The position numbers were made by a program, and so were the translations under genes. Source: DASYXT01 sp035934555 (lineage in GTDB: Bacteria > Verrucomicrobiota > Verrucomicrobiia > Limisphaerales > UBA8199). Taken from it: a DNA stretch of 64,000 nt. The notes below the pieces were generated by a model. It saw only the letters and a program-made list of their open reading frames with translations, made no database searches and was not told where the DNA came from. Below are positions 1 through 8,316 of the stretch, one piece after another; position 1 is the stretch's first letter, and each line of letters begins with the position of its first letter. Location of the stretch: the NCBI GenBank assembly GCA_035934555.1, contig DASYXT010000141.1, forward strand, positions 62,001-126,000, given 5' to 3'.

Positions 1-196
1 GCTGGAGGGGATTGGACTGATGAATGATGTACACCGAAGGGCCGAAGTTGCTGTGCCATAGCCACGTAAGCGCCAGACCCGCAAAAACCGTCCAACCGAG
101 CACGCCAATCCACAGGACCCGGCGACGCCGTTTTTGGCGTGCCGCTCCCACCGGACTCTGAGGAATCGCGCTGCTCAAGTTGGAAGGCTCTTTCAT
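1..196 (-). CDS. Partial membrane protein, N-terminus only
   Basis: An open frame on the minus strand begins with ATG at 194-196 and runs off the left edge, giving about 65 residues. It opens with a short polar segment, then a basic stretch (RQKRRRR), then one hydrophobic helix (VLWIGVLGWTVFAGLALTWLW), the layout of a cytoplasmic N-terminus followed by a membrane anchor. After the helix comes a polar segment (HSNFGPSVYIIHQSNPLQ) presumably outside the membrane. It diverges from rho. I do not recognise the family, and the rest of the gene lies outside the window. The composition and the clean positive-inside anchor make a real gene likely. Confidence 0.5.
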   Translation of the reverse strand, partial: MKEPSNLSSAIPQSPVGAARQKRRRRVLWIGVLGWTVFAGLALTWLWHSNFGPSVYIIHQSNPLQ

Positions 197-647
197 ATCG
201 CGGATAAGGGCCTGGTTCAATCCTCATCCGCACGAGCAACAAACAGTACTATGGCCCGGCTGCCAGAGCGTAGTGACCAGCAGCCTGAAAACCGGGGCGA
301 ACCCGGGCTGAATGAGGACCAAAGTATCGTCGGCAACCCTGGCGGCGGGCATGCTCGTAGCGGGGGGCTTCCGGCCTGCTAAAGGAGCGGCATCCTTGAC
401 ATCCTCCATCGGCGCCAGTACGCCGCGTGCACTCCGGCAACCATGACGTCCGCCTCCACGGCACCCTTGGCAACAAAATTGCTAAAAAGGAGTTGCACAG
501 CATGGCCGGACCGGTTATGTAAAGGGCAGATCGAAGGTCTGTAGCTGCGGATGGTGGGTAAATGGCCGCAGCGGCTTCCCAAAATTCAAAGTTCCAACGG
601 GTTCGGGGATTAATTCTGGAAAGCCTTCGATACACACACACAACAGT
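197..647. other. Intergenic region upstream of rho
   Basis: This 451-base stretch separates the cut-off membrane protein gene from rho, which diverge, so it should hold both promoters. Short open frames on either strand here have no recognisable domain or consistent start signal. A TTGACA word at 396-401 has no fitting -10 box at the usual distance. I see no RNA gene, repeat or riboswitch. Confidence 0.4.
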
Positions 648-1793
648 ATGAGTTCAGCAACTAGACACGAAAGTAACAGCAATGCGGCAATCGCCGAGCT
701 CGGGGCGGGCTACCTGGAGATCTCAGAGAAGGGTTTCGGGTTCCTGCGCACCTCCGAGAACCATTTTCACCCTAAACCGAGCGACATTTTTGTCACCCCG
801 GATACCATCAAACGCAATTTTCTGCGTGAAGGCAGCCTGGTCGAAGGGCCCACTCAGCCGCCGCACCGCGGCAATAGCCCTCAGCTTAAGGCCGTCGAGC
901 GGGTAAATGGCATGGCCTTCGACGAATACACCAAATCCGTCCGGTTCGAGAACCTGACGACGATCGACCCGATCGAGAAGTTCAGGCTGGAGACCAGCCC
1001 GGACTTGATCGAGACGCGCGTCATCGATATGGTCACCCCCATAGGTAAAGGGACCCGCGGCCTGATCGTGGCGCCGCCCCGCACGGGCAAAACGACCATT
1101 CTCAAGCAGATCGCCAACGCCGTCACCACCAACCACCCGGAGGTCTTCGTGCTGGTGTTGCTGATCGACGAGCGGCCCGAGGAAGTCACCGACTTCCAAC
1201 GGTCGGTCAAAGCGGAAGTGGTGGCCTCGAGCAACGACCAGGACCTCGAGACGCATGTGCGCCTGTCGCGGTTCATGATCGAGCGCTGCCGCCGCATGGT
1301 CGAAGCCGGCAAAGACGCTTTCGTGCTGCTGGATTCGATTACGCGCGTCGCGCGCGCCTATAACAGCGTGCATGGCGGCAGCGGCCGGACCATGACCGGC
1401 GGCGTGGACGCCCGGGCGCTGGAAATCCCGCGCAAGATGTTCGCCTCCGCCCGCAAGATCGAAGAAGGCGGTTCGCTGACGATCCTGGCCACCGCGCTGG
1501 TGGACACCGGTTCGCGCATGGATGAACTGATTTTCCAGGAGTTCAAAGGCACCGGCAATATGGAGCTGATCCTCGACCGGAAGCTTTCGGACCGGCGGTT
1601 GTTTCCCGCGATTGACATCCCCAAGAGCGGCACCCGCAAAGAGGAGAAGCTGTTTCCGAAGCACCAGATTGAAGCCGTGCGCAAACTACGGCGCACCATG
1701 GTGGACCTCAACCCGGTTGAAGCAATGGAAACATTGGTCGCGGCGCTGAAGAAGCACAAGACCAACGAAGAACTGCTCTCCAAGCTGGTGTAA
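648..1793 (+). CDS. rho: Transcription termination factor Rho
   Basis: Rho is the hexameric RNA-dependent ATPase that ends transcription by pulling RNA out of the elongation complex. The 381 residues show the cold-shock-like RNA-binding domain first (GYLEISEKGFGFLR at 21-34), then the RecA-like motor: Walker A APPRTGKTT at 142-150, the LLIDERPEEVTDF segment at 171-183, Walker B VLLDSITR at 226-233, and the RNA-contacting RTMTGGVD loop at 247-254. E. coli Rho is 419 residues, so the N-terminus is a little short; there is no long inserted region as in some high-GC bacteria. The usual PKAGKT is PRTGKT here. No clear Shine-Dalgarno precedes the ATG. The next gene starts 11 bases downstream and may be cotranscribed. 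Confidence 0.96.
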   Translation: MSSATRHESNSNAAIAELGAGYLEISEKGFGFLRTSENHFHPKPSDIFVTPDTIKRNFLREGSLVEGPTQPPHRGNSPQLKAVERVNGMAFDEYTKSVRFENLTTIDPIEKFRLETSPDLIETRVIDMVTPIGKGTRGLIVAPPRTGKTTILKQIANAVTTNHPEVFVLVLLIDERPEEVTDFQRSVKAEVVASSNDQDLETHVRLSRFMIERCRRMVEAGKDAFVLLDSITRVARAYNSVHGGSGRTMTGGVDARALEIPRKMFASARKIEEGGSLTILATALVDTGSRMDELIFQEFKGTGNMELILDRKLSDRRLFPAIDIPKSGTRKEEKLFPKHQIEAVRKLRRTMVDLNPVEAMETLVAALKKHKTNEELLSKLV

Positions 1794-1804
1794 AGAAAAA
1801 CCCC

Positions 1805-2785
1805 GTGAGCGCCGTGGCCCAACTGCGGCAGCGCCCGCCGCTGGAGCGGATGCTACGCATTCACCAGGCACTCCAGCCTGCCTCTTACCCAACGGTTCAG
1901 AACCTGGCGATTGATCTGGAAGTCAGCTCCAAATCCATTCACCGGGACCTGGAGTTTATGCGCGACCGGTTGAATTTGCCGGTGGCGTTTGATCGCACCC
2001 GGCGCGGCTACTATTACACCGAGGAGGTAACAGCCTTTCCCACCGTGCAGATCAGCGAAGGCGAGCTGTTCGCGTTGCTGGTGGCTGAAAAAGCGCTGCA
2101 GCAGTATCGGGGCACGAGCTTCGAAAAGCCGTTGTTGAGCGCAATCAAAAAGATGGAGCAGTCCTTGCCCGATACCATTTCGTTGGACCTGGCGGAGGTC
2201 GAGAAAACAATTTCTTTCCGCACGCGAGCGGAGCCGATTCTGGAACTGAAGGTGTTTGAACTGCTGGCCAAAGCGACCGCGGCGCGGCAGCAACTCGAGT
2301 TGACGTACCGCAAACCCGGGCATGAGCAATCCGAACGGCGCATCGTCGATCCGTATCACCTGGCAAATATCAACGGCGAGTGGTTCCTGTTCGCCTACGA
2401 CCATTTACGAGCCGACATTCGCACCTTCGTGCCGGCCCGGATCAAGGCCGCGCGCCTCACTGGAAAAAGTTTCGCGCGCAGCCAGAAGTTCTCGCTCGAT
2501 CAGCGCCTGCGCGACAGCTTCGGCGTGCAGTCCGGGCAAGGTCAGTTCGGGGTCGTCATCCGCTTCGCGCCGGAGGTCGCCGACTACGTTCGTGAAAAGA
2601 AATGGCATGAATCGCAGCAGGTGCGCGAGTTGCCTGGCGGCGGTGTGGAATTGAGCATGACCCTTTCGGGCCTGGCAGAAGTGGAGCGCTGGGTCTTGAG
2701 TTGGGGAGGCAAAGCGGTGGTGGTGCGGCCACCTGAGCTGGCTAAAGCCGTACGGCAGGCGGCGGAAAGAATTTTGAAAGCATAG
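1805..2785 (+). CDS. WYL-domain HTH transcriptional regulator
   Basis: The 326-residue protein has an N-terminal HTH of the DeoR/YafY kind (about residues 12-60, with SSKSIHRDLEFMRDRL as the recognition region) and a WYL domain at about 150-215. The signature tripeptide reads WFL in GEWFLFAYD (192-199), and the preceding RRIVDPYHLANINGEW is typical of the family. WYL regulators bind a ligand, often nucleic acid or a nucleotide, through this domain and act as repressors or activators. The start is GTG at 1805; an internal ATG at 1847 would cut into the HTH. Its position 11 bases after rho suggests shared transcription. The target is unknown. Confidence 0.88.
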   Translation: MSAVAQLRQRPPLERMLRIHQALQPASYPTVQNLAIDLEVSSKSIHRDLEFMRDRLNLPVAFDRTRRGYYYTEEVTAFPTVQISEGELFALLVAEKALQQYRGTSFEKPLLSAIKKMEQSLPDTISLDLAEVEKTISFRTRAEPILELKVFELLAKATAARQQLELTYRKPGHEQSERRIVDPYHLANINGEWFLFAYDHLRADIRTFVPARIKAARLTGKSFARSQKFSLDQRLRDSFGVQSGQGQFGVVIRFAPEVADYVREKKWHESQQVRELPGGGVELSMTLSGLAEVERWVLSWGGKAVVVRPPELAKAVRQAAERILKA

Positions 2786-2796
2786 GGTTCCACGGC

Positions 2797-3915
2797 TCAG
2801 GCCTGAAGCACACGCCGGTAAAGCGCCTCGTATCGCGGCACAATCGCCTCGGCAGAAAATGCCTTTCGAGCGCGCGTTTGCGCCGCCGCGCCAAGCATCT
2901 GAAGGCGGTCTCGATCATTGATCAATTCCTGAACCGCGCCGGCGATGGCCGCCGCATCCGCCGAGGACACCAGCACACCACTGACGTTTTGCTCGACCAC
3001 CTCAGGGATGCCCCCGACGGCCCGCGCCACGCTCGGCACCGCCGCACACATCCCCTCCAGTATGCTCAAACAGAAACTCTCCGTATCCGAGGTGTAAAGA
3101 CCCAGATCAGCCACCTGCAGGTAATCTTCAATCTGGTTGATTTTTTCCAGCACGACTAGCCGGTCTTCGAGGGCCAGCCGCCGGGCCTGCTCTAAATGCG
3201 GCCCGAAGCTGTCGCCGGCCAGAATGATCATTTTGAACGCGCTGCGTGGCTGGATGCGCGCGGCAGTTTCCAGCAGCAGATCAATCCGTTTCAATGGCCG
3301 CAGGTTGGACGCATGCAGCAGCACAAACTGGCCGTCAACTCCCAGCTCGCGCCGCACGTCTGCCGCGGACCGGCCCGGCGGGCGAGGCTCGAAAAAATTG
3401 GGAATAACATCGATAGGCCGTTCGAGCCCAAGCAACTCGCGCGTTTCCCGTTCGAGGAAAGCGGACACCGCCGTCACCGCGTCCGACTGTTCGAGCGCAT
3501 AACGGATCGCCGGACCGTATCCTGGGTCGCGCCCCAGCAAGGTGGTGTCGGTGCCGTGCAAAGTGGTTACCAGGCGGGGGCGGCGCTCAGCCGGCAGCAT
3601 GGCGCGCGCGAGCAACGCTGCGGTAGCATGCGGGACCGCGTAATGGGCATGCAGCACATCGAGACGATGTTCGAGCGTCAGCTCGGCCATCTTCACGGAC
3701 AACGGCAGCGTGTAATCCGGGTATTTGAACAGGCCGTAGTCGTTGACATCGACCGGGTGGAAATGCAGGCGGGGCGCATGCTCGGGCAAGCGGAACGGCC
3801 GTTCGTAACTGATGAAATGCACCTCGTGCCCGCGCCGGGCCAGCTCTTCGCCCAGGGCGGAGGCAAGAATGCCGCTGCCGCCAACCGAAGGATAGCAGGT
3901 GATGCCGATGTTCAT
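2797..3915 (-). CDS. bshA: BshA: N-acetyl-alpha-D-glucosaminyl L-malate synthase
   Basis: BshA is a GT4 glycosyltransferase that joins GlcNAc from UDP-GlcNAc to L-malate, the first step of bacillithiol synthesis. The 372 residues begin with the characteristic MNIGITCYPSVGGSGILA, then HFISYERPFRL and VDVNDYGLFKYPDY, a pattern seen in BshA rather than in general GT4 enzymes; HAHYAVPHA and TTLHGTDTTLLG follow. The C-terminal nucleotide-binding half has SNLRPLKRIDLLLE and the E-x7-E type segment ESFCLSILEGMCAAVPSVA. It lies 15 bases downstream of the bshB1-like gene on the same strand, which makes the assignment strong. No bshC is present in the window. Confidence 0.9.
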   Translation of the reverse strand: MNIGITCYPSVGGSGILASALGEELARRGHEVHFISYERPFRLPEHAPRLHFHPVDVNDYGLFKYPDYTLPLSVKMAELTLEHRLDVLHAHYAVPHATAALLARAMLPAERRPRLVTTLHGTDTTLLGRDPGYGPAIRYALEQSDAVTAVSAFLERETRELLGLERPIDVIPNFFEPRPPGRSAADVRRELGVDGQFVLLHASNLRPLKRIDLLLETAARIQPRSAFKMIILAGDSFGPHLEQARRLALEDRLVVLEKINQIEDYLQVADLGLYTSDTESFCLSILEGMCAAVPSVARAVGGIPEVVEQNVSGVLVSSADAAAIAGAVQELINDRDRLQMLGAAAQTRARKAFSAEAIVPRYEALYRRVLQA

Positions 3916-3930
3916 CAGGCGGTTGGTGGC

Positions 3931-4668
3931 TCAAAACGTGCGCGCGCCGCGGCCCAAAGCCGCCAGCGAATCCAACAGCAGCAGGTTGGCAGGGAATAGC
4001 GCCATGGCGTGGCCGACTCCGGCACGCAGACCTTGAACACGGGCGCGACTCACTTGCAGCTCGACGTAATTGCGAGTCTGGCCCTGCGAGGCATGGGCCT
4101 GCATGGCAGCCGTCCACGCCGCGACAATTTCGGGCGCTGAAATATCGAACAGCAGCCGCGGCAGGTCGGTCGGCTCCGCCTCAGGGGTTACCGCGTAATA
4201 AAGTAGATGCTGAATGGCGTGCGCGGGCCATGAGAGCAACTCGGCAACGCCGCCGTAACGGGCGAGCCGCGCCGCATCGCGCACAATTCGCCCCAGGCGC
4301 GCATGGTCAGGATGCTGATTCTCAGGCAGGCTCGGCGCCAGGACCAGCTCGGGTCGCAAACGGCGCAGCAACCCGGCGATTTTCAGGATGTGACTGGCGC
4401 GGACCTCCAGGTGCGCGTCGCCGTCCAGCTCGATAAACTCGATGGTGGCGCCAAGCAAGCTGGCGGCCTTTTCCGCTTCGGCGACGCGCTGCTCCGATGT
4501 GCCGTGGGTAGCCGCTTCGCCGCGGGAACAGACGACCAGGTGCGCCGCTCGGCCCGCCCGCGTTTCCCGCGCGATGATTCCGCCGCAGCCAAACTCGACA
4601 TCATCGGGGTGGGCGCCAAAGGCGACAATGGGCAGGCCAGGTGGGAGGTTTGCGTTCGTCATGGCCAT
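3931..4668 (-). CDS. bshB1: BshB1-type N-acetylglucosaminyl-malate deacetylase (PIG-L family)
   Basis: This 245-residue PIG-L/LmbE family enzyme should remove the acetyl group from GlcNAc-malate, the second bacillithiol step. The zinc-binding AHPDD motif is at 19-23 (GAHPDDVEFGCGG) and the third ligand lies in NQHPDHA at 118-124. The segments CSRGEAATHGT and LDGDAHLEVR fit the BshB1 subgroup. It precedes bshA in the same orientation with a 15-base gap, so the two form an operon. Two in-frame ATGs sit close together (4668 and 4662); the first is used here. PIG-L enzymes also act on mycothiol and GPI precursors, but the BshA partner favours bacillithiol. Confidence 0.87.
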   Translation of the reverse strand: MAMTNANLPPGLPIVAFGAHPDDVEFGCGGIIARETRAGRAAHLVVCSRGEAATHGTSEQRVAEAEKAASLLGATIEFIELDGDAHLEVRASHILKIAGLLRRLRPELVLAPSLPENQHPDHARLGRIVRDAARLARYGGVAELLSWPAHAIQHLLYYAVTPEAEPTDLPRLLFDISAPEIVAAWTAAMQAHASQGQTRNYVELQVSRARVQGLRAGVGHAMALFPANLLLLDSLAALGRGARTF

Positions 4669-4681
4669 CGAGAACAGTAAC

Positions 4682-4711
4682 CGCTAATCAACGCTAATCA
4701 ACGCTAATTGG
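4682..4711. repeat. Short tandem repeat, 10-base unit
   Basis: The unit CGCTAATCAA occurs twice in direct succession (4682-4691, 4692-4701) followed by a partial third copy (CGCTAATTGG). It lies just upstream of the bshB1 start on the minus strand. No function is evident. Confidence 0.6.
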
Positions 4712-4750
4712 AAGGCCGTGTAGTTTACAGGTTACGAGCGCGGTGAAACA

Positions 4751-4835
4751 GGCGGCAGGATGCCGCCCGCACTGGCAGCCTGGAAGGCTGCCGCTACGTG
4801 GTGCCGATAGGATAGCCGCGGCAACGACGCCGCGG
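4751..4835. repeat. Array of three small hairpins
   Basis: Three perfect short palindromes follow each other: GGCGGC/GCCGCC at 4751-4767 (6-bp stem, 5-base loop), GGCAGCC/GGCTGCC at 4774-4792 (7-bp stem, 5-base loop) and CCGCGGC/GCCGCGG at 4816-4835 (7-bp stem, 6-base loop). They sit between two minus-strand genes, downstream of the oxidoreductase pair and upstream of bshB1. No T-tract follows on either strand, so a classical intrinsic terminator is not shown; a REP-like cluster or an RNA-stabilising structure is more likely. Confidence 0.6.
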
Positions 4836-4848
4836 TTACGGGCGGCTG

Positions 4849-6282
4849 CTACGCCAAGCCAAAGCCGTGGCGATAATGGCGTTTCACAAACCGCGCGGCC
4901 TCGGGCGCGTTAGTCGCTTCCATCTTCGGACCGTTCCATTCGAGCTTGTGGCCGACGCGCAACGCCACCGAGCCGAGCAAAATGATCTCGGTCAGATAAG
5001 CGGCGATGTCGAAGTTCGAGTAGGGAGTTGGGCCGCCTTTGCAGGCAGCGATCCATTCGAGGTGCTGCCGGTGATCGGAGTCGCCCTTGTGCGGATTGCG
5101 CGGGATGGTGACCGGAACCTCTTTAACAGCGGGATGATTGTTGCCGTGCACCAGTTCCTTCTCGTCATTGAGTTTGAGGAAGAACTGCGTGCCGTAATCG
5201 TCGGGCGAGAACAATTGCCCTTTGTCCCCGATGACGAGACAGCCTGAGCTGGGCACATTATCCTGCAAGGCTTTGATGGCCTGGGTGATTTCCGGGTTCG
5301 GGCGCAGCGGTTGAACCGAGTGATCGTCAGGGTTGCCGTCATACCAGAAGAATTCGGTTTCGGGCAGGCCTTCGCGTTCGGGAAACACAAAGCGAATCTT
5401 GGAAGTCTTGGGAAACGTATCCGGATTGAGCGGCGAATGGTCCACCAGCTCGACGAGGCTGGGATAACCCAACTTCGCGCCGCGGAACGGCAGGTTGGCG
5501 GTATGACAGGCCATGTCGCCGAGGGCGCCAGTGCCGAAATCAAACCAACCACGCCACTTGAATGGCTGATACACGTCTTTCTTGTACGGACGCTCAGGAG
5601 CAGGTCCCAGCCAAATGTCCCATTTCAAGCTGCTGGGAACGGGGTCCTCCCCCGGCGGCGTGGTGATGCCTTGCGGCCAAATCGGGCGGTTGGTCCAGAC
5701 GTGAATCTGGCGAATGGGGCCGATGACGCCCGCCTGGAGCACCTCAACACCGCGGCGCAAGCCGTCTTCGGCGCTCCCTTGGTTGCCCATCTGCGTGACG
5801 ACCCCGTATTCCTTTGCCAGGCGGCGCAAGTAGCGCGCTTCATAAACGGTCTGCGTCAACGGTTTCTGGCAGTAAACGTGTTTGCCCATTTTGATCGCAG
5901 TCGAGGCGACCAAGGCATGACAATGGTCCGGTGTGGACACAGTGACGGCATCGACGTTCTTGCCTTCTTTCTCGAGCATCTCGCGCCAGTCAGAATAGAA
6001 TTTGGCATTGGGAAAGCGCCTTCGCGAGTTGCCGGCCATGTTCTCATCTACGTCGGCCATCGCCACGATGTCTTCGCCCCCGCAATGCTCGATGTCGCTC
6101 TCCCCTTTGCCGCCCGCGCCGACGCAGGCGATGCGCAGCTTCTCGTTGGGGCTGACCATCTGGCCCTTGGGCCGGGCGTAAGCGTGCAACGCGGAAGCCC
6201 CCGCCGTGGCAAGCGCGGAGTAGTAGAGGAATTTGCGGCGGGTCATCCCCGAGTTCGAGACAGAAGAATCGTGTTTAGACAT
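4849..6282 (-). CDS. Tat-exported Gfo/Idh/MocA family oxidoreductase (copy 1)
   Basis: The 477-residue protein starts with a twin-arginine leader (TRRKFLYYSALATAGASALHA at about 14-34), then a Rossmann nucleotide-binding fold (RIACVGAGGKGESDIEH) and the conserved EKP-like loop, here QKPLTQTV. The C-terminal half is the GFO_IDH_MocA substrate domain with GTGALGDMACH and SNFDIAAYLTEIILLGSVALRVG, the form found in the large Planctomycetota/Verrucomicrobiota family. It probably acts on sugars or sugar derivatives outside the cytoplasm with bound NAD(P), as glucose-fructose oxidoreductase does. It is a close paralogue of the gene upstream (57 bases away), and both have nearly the same leader before the ATG (GCGTAGGAA). 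Confidence 0.9.
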   Translation of the reverse strand: MSKHDSSVSNSGMTRRKFLYYSALATAGASALHAYARPKGQMVSPNEKLRIACVGAGGKGESDIEHCGGEDIVAMADVDENMAGNSRRRFPNAKFYSDWREMLEKEGKNVDAVTVSTPDHCHALVASTAIKMGKHVYCQKPLTQTVYEARYLRRLAKEYGVVTQMGNQGSAEDGLRRGVEVLQAGVIGPIRQIHVWTNRPIWPQGITTPPGEDPVPSSLKWDIWLGPAPERPYKKDVYQPFKWRGWFDFGTGALGDMACHTANLPFRGAKLGYPSLVELVDHSPLNPDTFPKTSKIRFVFPEREGLPETEFFWYDGNPDDHSVQPLRPNPEITQAIKALQDNVPSSGCLVIGDKGQLFSPDDYGTQFFLKLNDEKELVHGNNHPAVKEVPVTIPRNPHKGDSDHRQHLEWIAACKGGPTPYSNFDIAAYLTEIILLGSVALRVGHKLEWNGPKMEATNAPEAARFVKRHYRHGFGLA

Positions 6283-6339
6283 ACGAATTTCCTACGCAGT
6301 CCCAGGCCCGCAGACAAGGATAATTTATGGCTCCCCGTC

Positions 6340-7794
6340 TCAGAGCGTCCACCCGTTACGGTAATGCCGCCGCACGTACTGGGCCGCTTCGGGCGCGTTC
6401 TTCGCGCGCATGTGCGGTCCATCCCATTCGAGTTTCTTCCCGACGCGCAGCGCGACGCAGCCCAACAGGATGATCTCCGTCAGGTAAGCCGCGATATCGA
6501 AATTGGAGTAGCCGGGTGTGCCGCCTTTGCAAGCCGCGATCCATTCGAGGTGCTGGCGCTGGTCGGGCGAACCGGCGCAAGCGTTGCGCGGCAGCGTTTG
6601 CGGGATGGCTTTGACCGCTTCGTGATTGTTGCCGCGAACGAGTTCTTTTTCGTCGTTGAGCTTCACGAAAAAGTTCAGGTCCTGGTCGCCGTCATCGGGC
6701 GAGAACACCATTCCTTTTTCGCCGATCATCAGGCAGCCGCTGCCCGAGACCTCATCCTGCAAGGCCACAATAGGGGCAGTCACATCTGTGGGTGGTTTAT
6801 TGCCGCCGTCAGACCAGTGAAAAGTCACCGGCGGCATGCCCTCGCGCGCGGGAAACTCAAAGCGGATCCTCGAACTCTTCGGATACATTTCCTTGTTCAT
6901 GCCGGAGGATTCGGCTTCGATTTCGGTTGGGTAACCCAGGTTCAACGCGCGAAACGGCCAGTTCACCGTGTGACACGCCATATCCCCAAGGGCGCCGGTG
7001 CCGAAATCCTGCCACCCGCGCCACACGAACGGTTCGTACACACCTCGGCGCCGGCGGCGCCCACCGGCAGCCGGGTCGGAGTCGGGCCAATACGCCTTGT
7101 ACGGCCGCAAGGGAGCGGTGCCGAGCCACAGGTCCCAATCGAGATTGGCAGGCACAGGGTCGGAGCCGGGTGGCCGGTCCAGTCCTTGTGGCCAGATCGG
7201 GCGGTTGGTCCACACATAGGCCTGGTGGACTGGGCCGATCAAGCCGGCCTGGACCACCTCCACGGCACGGCGCAAGCCATCCGAGGCGCTGCCCTGGTTG
7301 CCCATTTGGGTAGCGACCTTGTACTTGCGAGCGAGGTCGCGCAGCGTGCGCGCTTCGAACACATCATGTGTCAGCGGTTTCTGGCAGTACACGTGCTTGC
7401 CCATCTTGATCGCCATCGCGGCAATCGGCGCGTGCATGTGGTCGGGCACCGCGATATCAACGGCATCGACCGATTTCTCCTTCTCGAGCAGCTCGCGAAA
7501 ATCCTTGTAAAACTTCGCGTCCGGATGGTTGTTGCGCGCCGCGGCGGCCGCGTCGCCATCCACAACATCACAGAGCGCGACGATGTTCTCGCTCGAACAC
7601 CAATGCAGGTCGCTGCTCCCCTTGCCACCACAACCAATGACGGCAATGTTAAGTTTGTCATTGGGGGAAACGCGCCTGGGTTTGGGCCGTGCATAGCCGG
7701 TGAGCGCCGTCGAGGTGGCGGCGAGGGCGGAGTAGTAGATGAATTGGCGGCGGGTGATCGCAGTTTTTGAGGACGAAACAACAGGCTTGCTCAT
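6340..7794 (-). CDS. Tat-exported Gfo/Idh/MocA family oxidoreductase (copy 2)
   Basis: This 484-residue protein is the tandem paralogue of the gene downstream. It has the same twin-arginine leader (TRRQFIYYSALAATSTAL), a Rossmann fold (NIAVIGCGGKGSSDLHW), the QKPLTHDV loop after KMGKHVYC, and the C-terminal signature GTGALGDMACHTVNWPF. It differs by an Arg-rich insertion (AAGGRRRRRGVYEP) in the middle of the substrate domain. Upstream of the ATG, AGGAA lies at a usable distance, in a leader nearly the same as that of copy 1, so the duplication probably included the leader. Substrate unknown; sugar or sugar-alcohol oxidation is the family norm. The two genes are likely cotranscribed. Confidence 0.9.
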   Translation of the reverse strand: MSKPVVSSSKTAITRRQFIYYSALAATSTALTGYARPKPRRVSPNDKLNIAVIGCGGKGSSDLHWCSSENIVALCDVVDGDAAAAARNNHPDAKFYKDFRELLEKEKSVDAVDIAVPDHMHAPIAAMAIKMGKHVYCQKPLTHDVFEARTLRDLARKYKVATQMGNQGSASDGLRRAVEVVQAGLIGPVHQAYVWTNRPIWPQGLDRPPGSDPVPANLDWDLWLGTAPLRPYKAYWPDSDPAAGGRRRRRGVYEPFVWRGWQDFGTGALGDMACHTVNWPFRALNLGYPTEIEAESSGMNKEMYPKSSRIRFEFPAREGMPPVTFHWSDGGNKPPTDVTAPIVALQDEVSGSGCLMIGEKGMVFSPDDGDQDLNFFVKLNDEKELVRGNNHEAVKAIPQTLPRNACAGSPDQRQHLEWIAACKGGTPGYSNFDIAAYLTEIILLGCVALRVGKKLEWDGPHMRAKNAPEAAQYVRRHYRNGWTL

Positions 7795-7840
7795 GCGAAA
7801 TTCCTACGCCACAAGCCCTTGCTGCACAAGATAATTTTGC

Positions 7841-7954
7841 GGAGCGCGGACTTTAGCTTCAGTCCGCAGCAACGCCTGCATTCTCAAGCGCGCGACGAAC
7901 ATTATCCAAGCCCACTCCCAGTTCGATGATTGCTGCGGATTGAAGTCCGCGCTC
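7841..7954. repeat. REP-like palindromic element, copy A
   Basis: Ends are inverted: GGAGCGCGGACTT at 7841-7853 and its complement AAGTCCGCGCTCC at 7942-7954. Each arm folds on itself as well, for example GCGGACT/AGTCCGC near 7846-7867. The inner part carries GCAGCAACG on one side and TGCTGCGG on the other, as in the other copies near 33.8, 36.1, 49.3 and 54.9 kb. It lies in the region between the oxidoreductase pair and the FtsK operon, which diverge. Confidence 0.75.
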
Positions 7955-8040
7955 CTGCTGCGAATCGACATTGCGCAAGCCCTGCTTGCTATTTATCGTT
8001 ACAGAGATGGTCACATCTGTTTTGGCGCATTAGAGGTCAT

Positions 8041-8313
8041 ATGGCACAGGCAATCATGGATCCGGAGCAGGTTCGGCGTTTTGCCGACGAACTGAAGCGG
8101 TTCAACGCCGAACTGGCGGACCGGATCGCTTCGTTACAGGCGCGCTTTTCCGCCTTGGGCGATACCTGGCAGGACCAGGAACACGTCAAATTCGCCGAGG
8201 AATTTAAACAGACGATGAAGGCGTTGAAGAAGTTCGTGGAGATTTCCAATCAGCAAACGCCGTTCCTGTTGCGCAAGGCGCAGCGCATCGAGGAGTACTT
8301 GAACCAGAAGTAG
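8041..8313 (+). CDS. WXG100-like small helical protein
   Basis: The 90-residue product is almost entirely helical, predicted as a helix-turn-helix hairpin. The turn holds a W-x-D version of the WXG motif (GDTWQDQEHVKF at about 40-51), followed by the spaced aromatic and hydrophobic pattern F-x3-F expected on the second helix. Family length is about 100. It begins a tight operon: only 3 bases separate it from the next gene. An open frame continues upstream of this ATG, but the upstream part is not WXG100-like and overlaps repeat A. In type VII secretion such proteins are the secreted dimers recognised by the FtsK/SpoIIIE-type ATPase, and exactly such an ATPase closes this operon. The family call is an inference from pattern, not sequence identity. 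Confidence 0.7.
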   Translation: MAQAIMDPEQVRRFADELKRFNAELADRIASLQARFSALGDTWQDQEHVKFAEEFKQTMKALKKFVEISNQQTPFLLRKAQRIEEYLNQK

Positions 8314-8316
8314 CCC

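Noticed and set aside
5311..7770. Long plus-strand open frame (about 819 residues) opposite the two oxidoreductase genes
   Set aside because: It is a mirror of GC-rich codon use on the other strand. It spans the gap between two genes with clear domains and shows no domain of its own.
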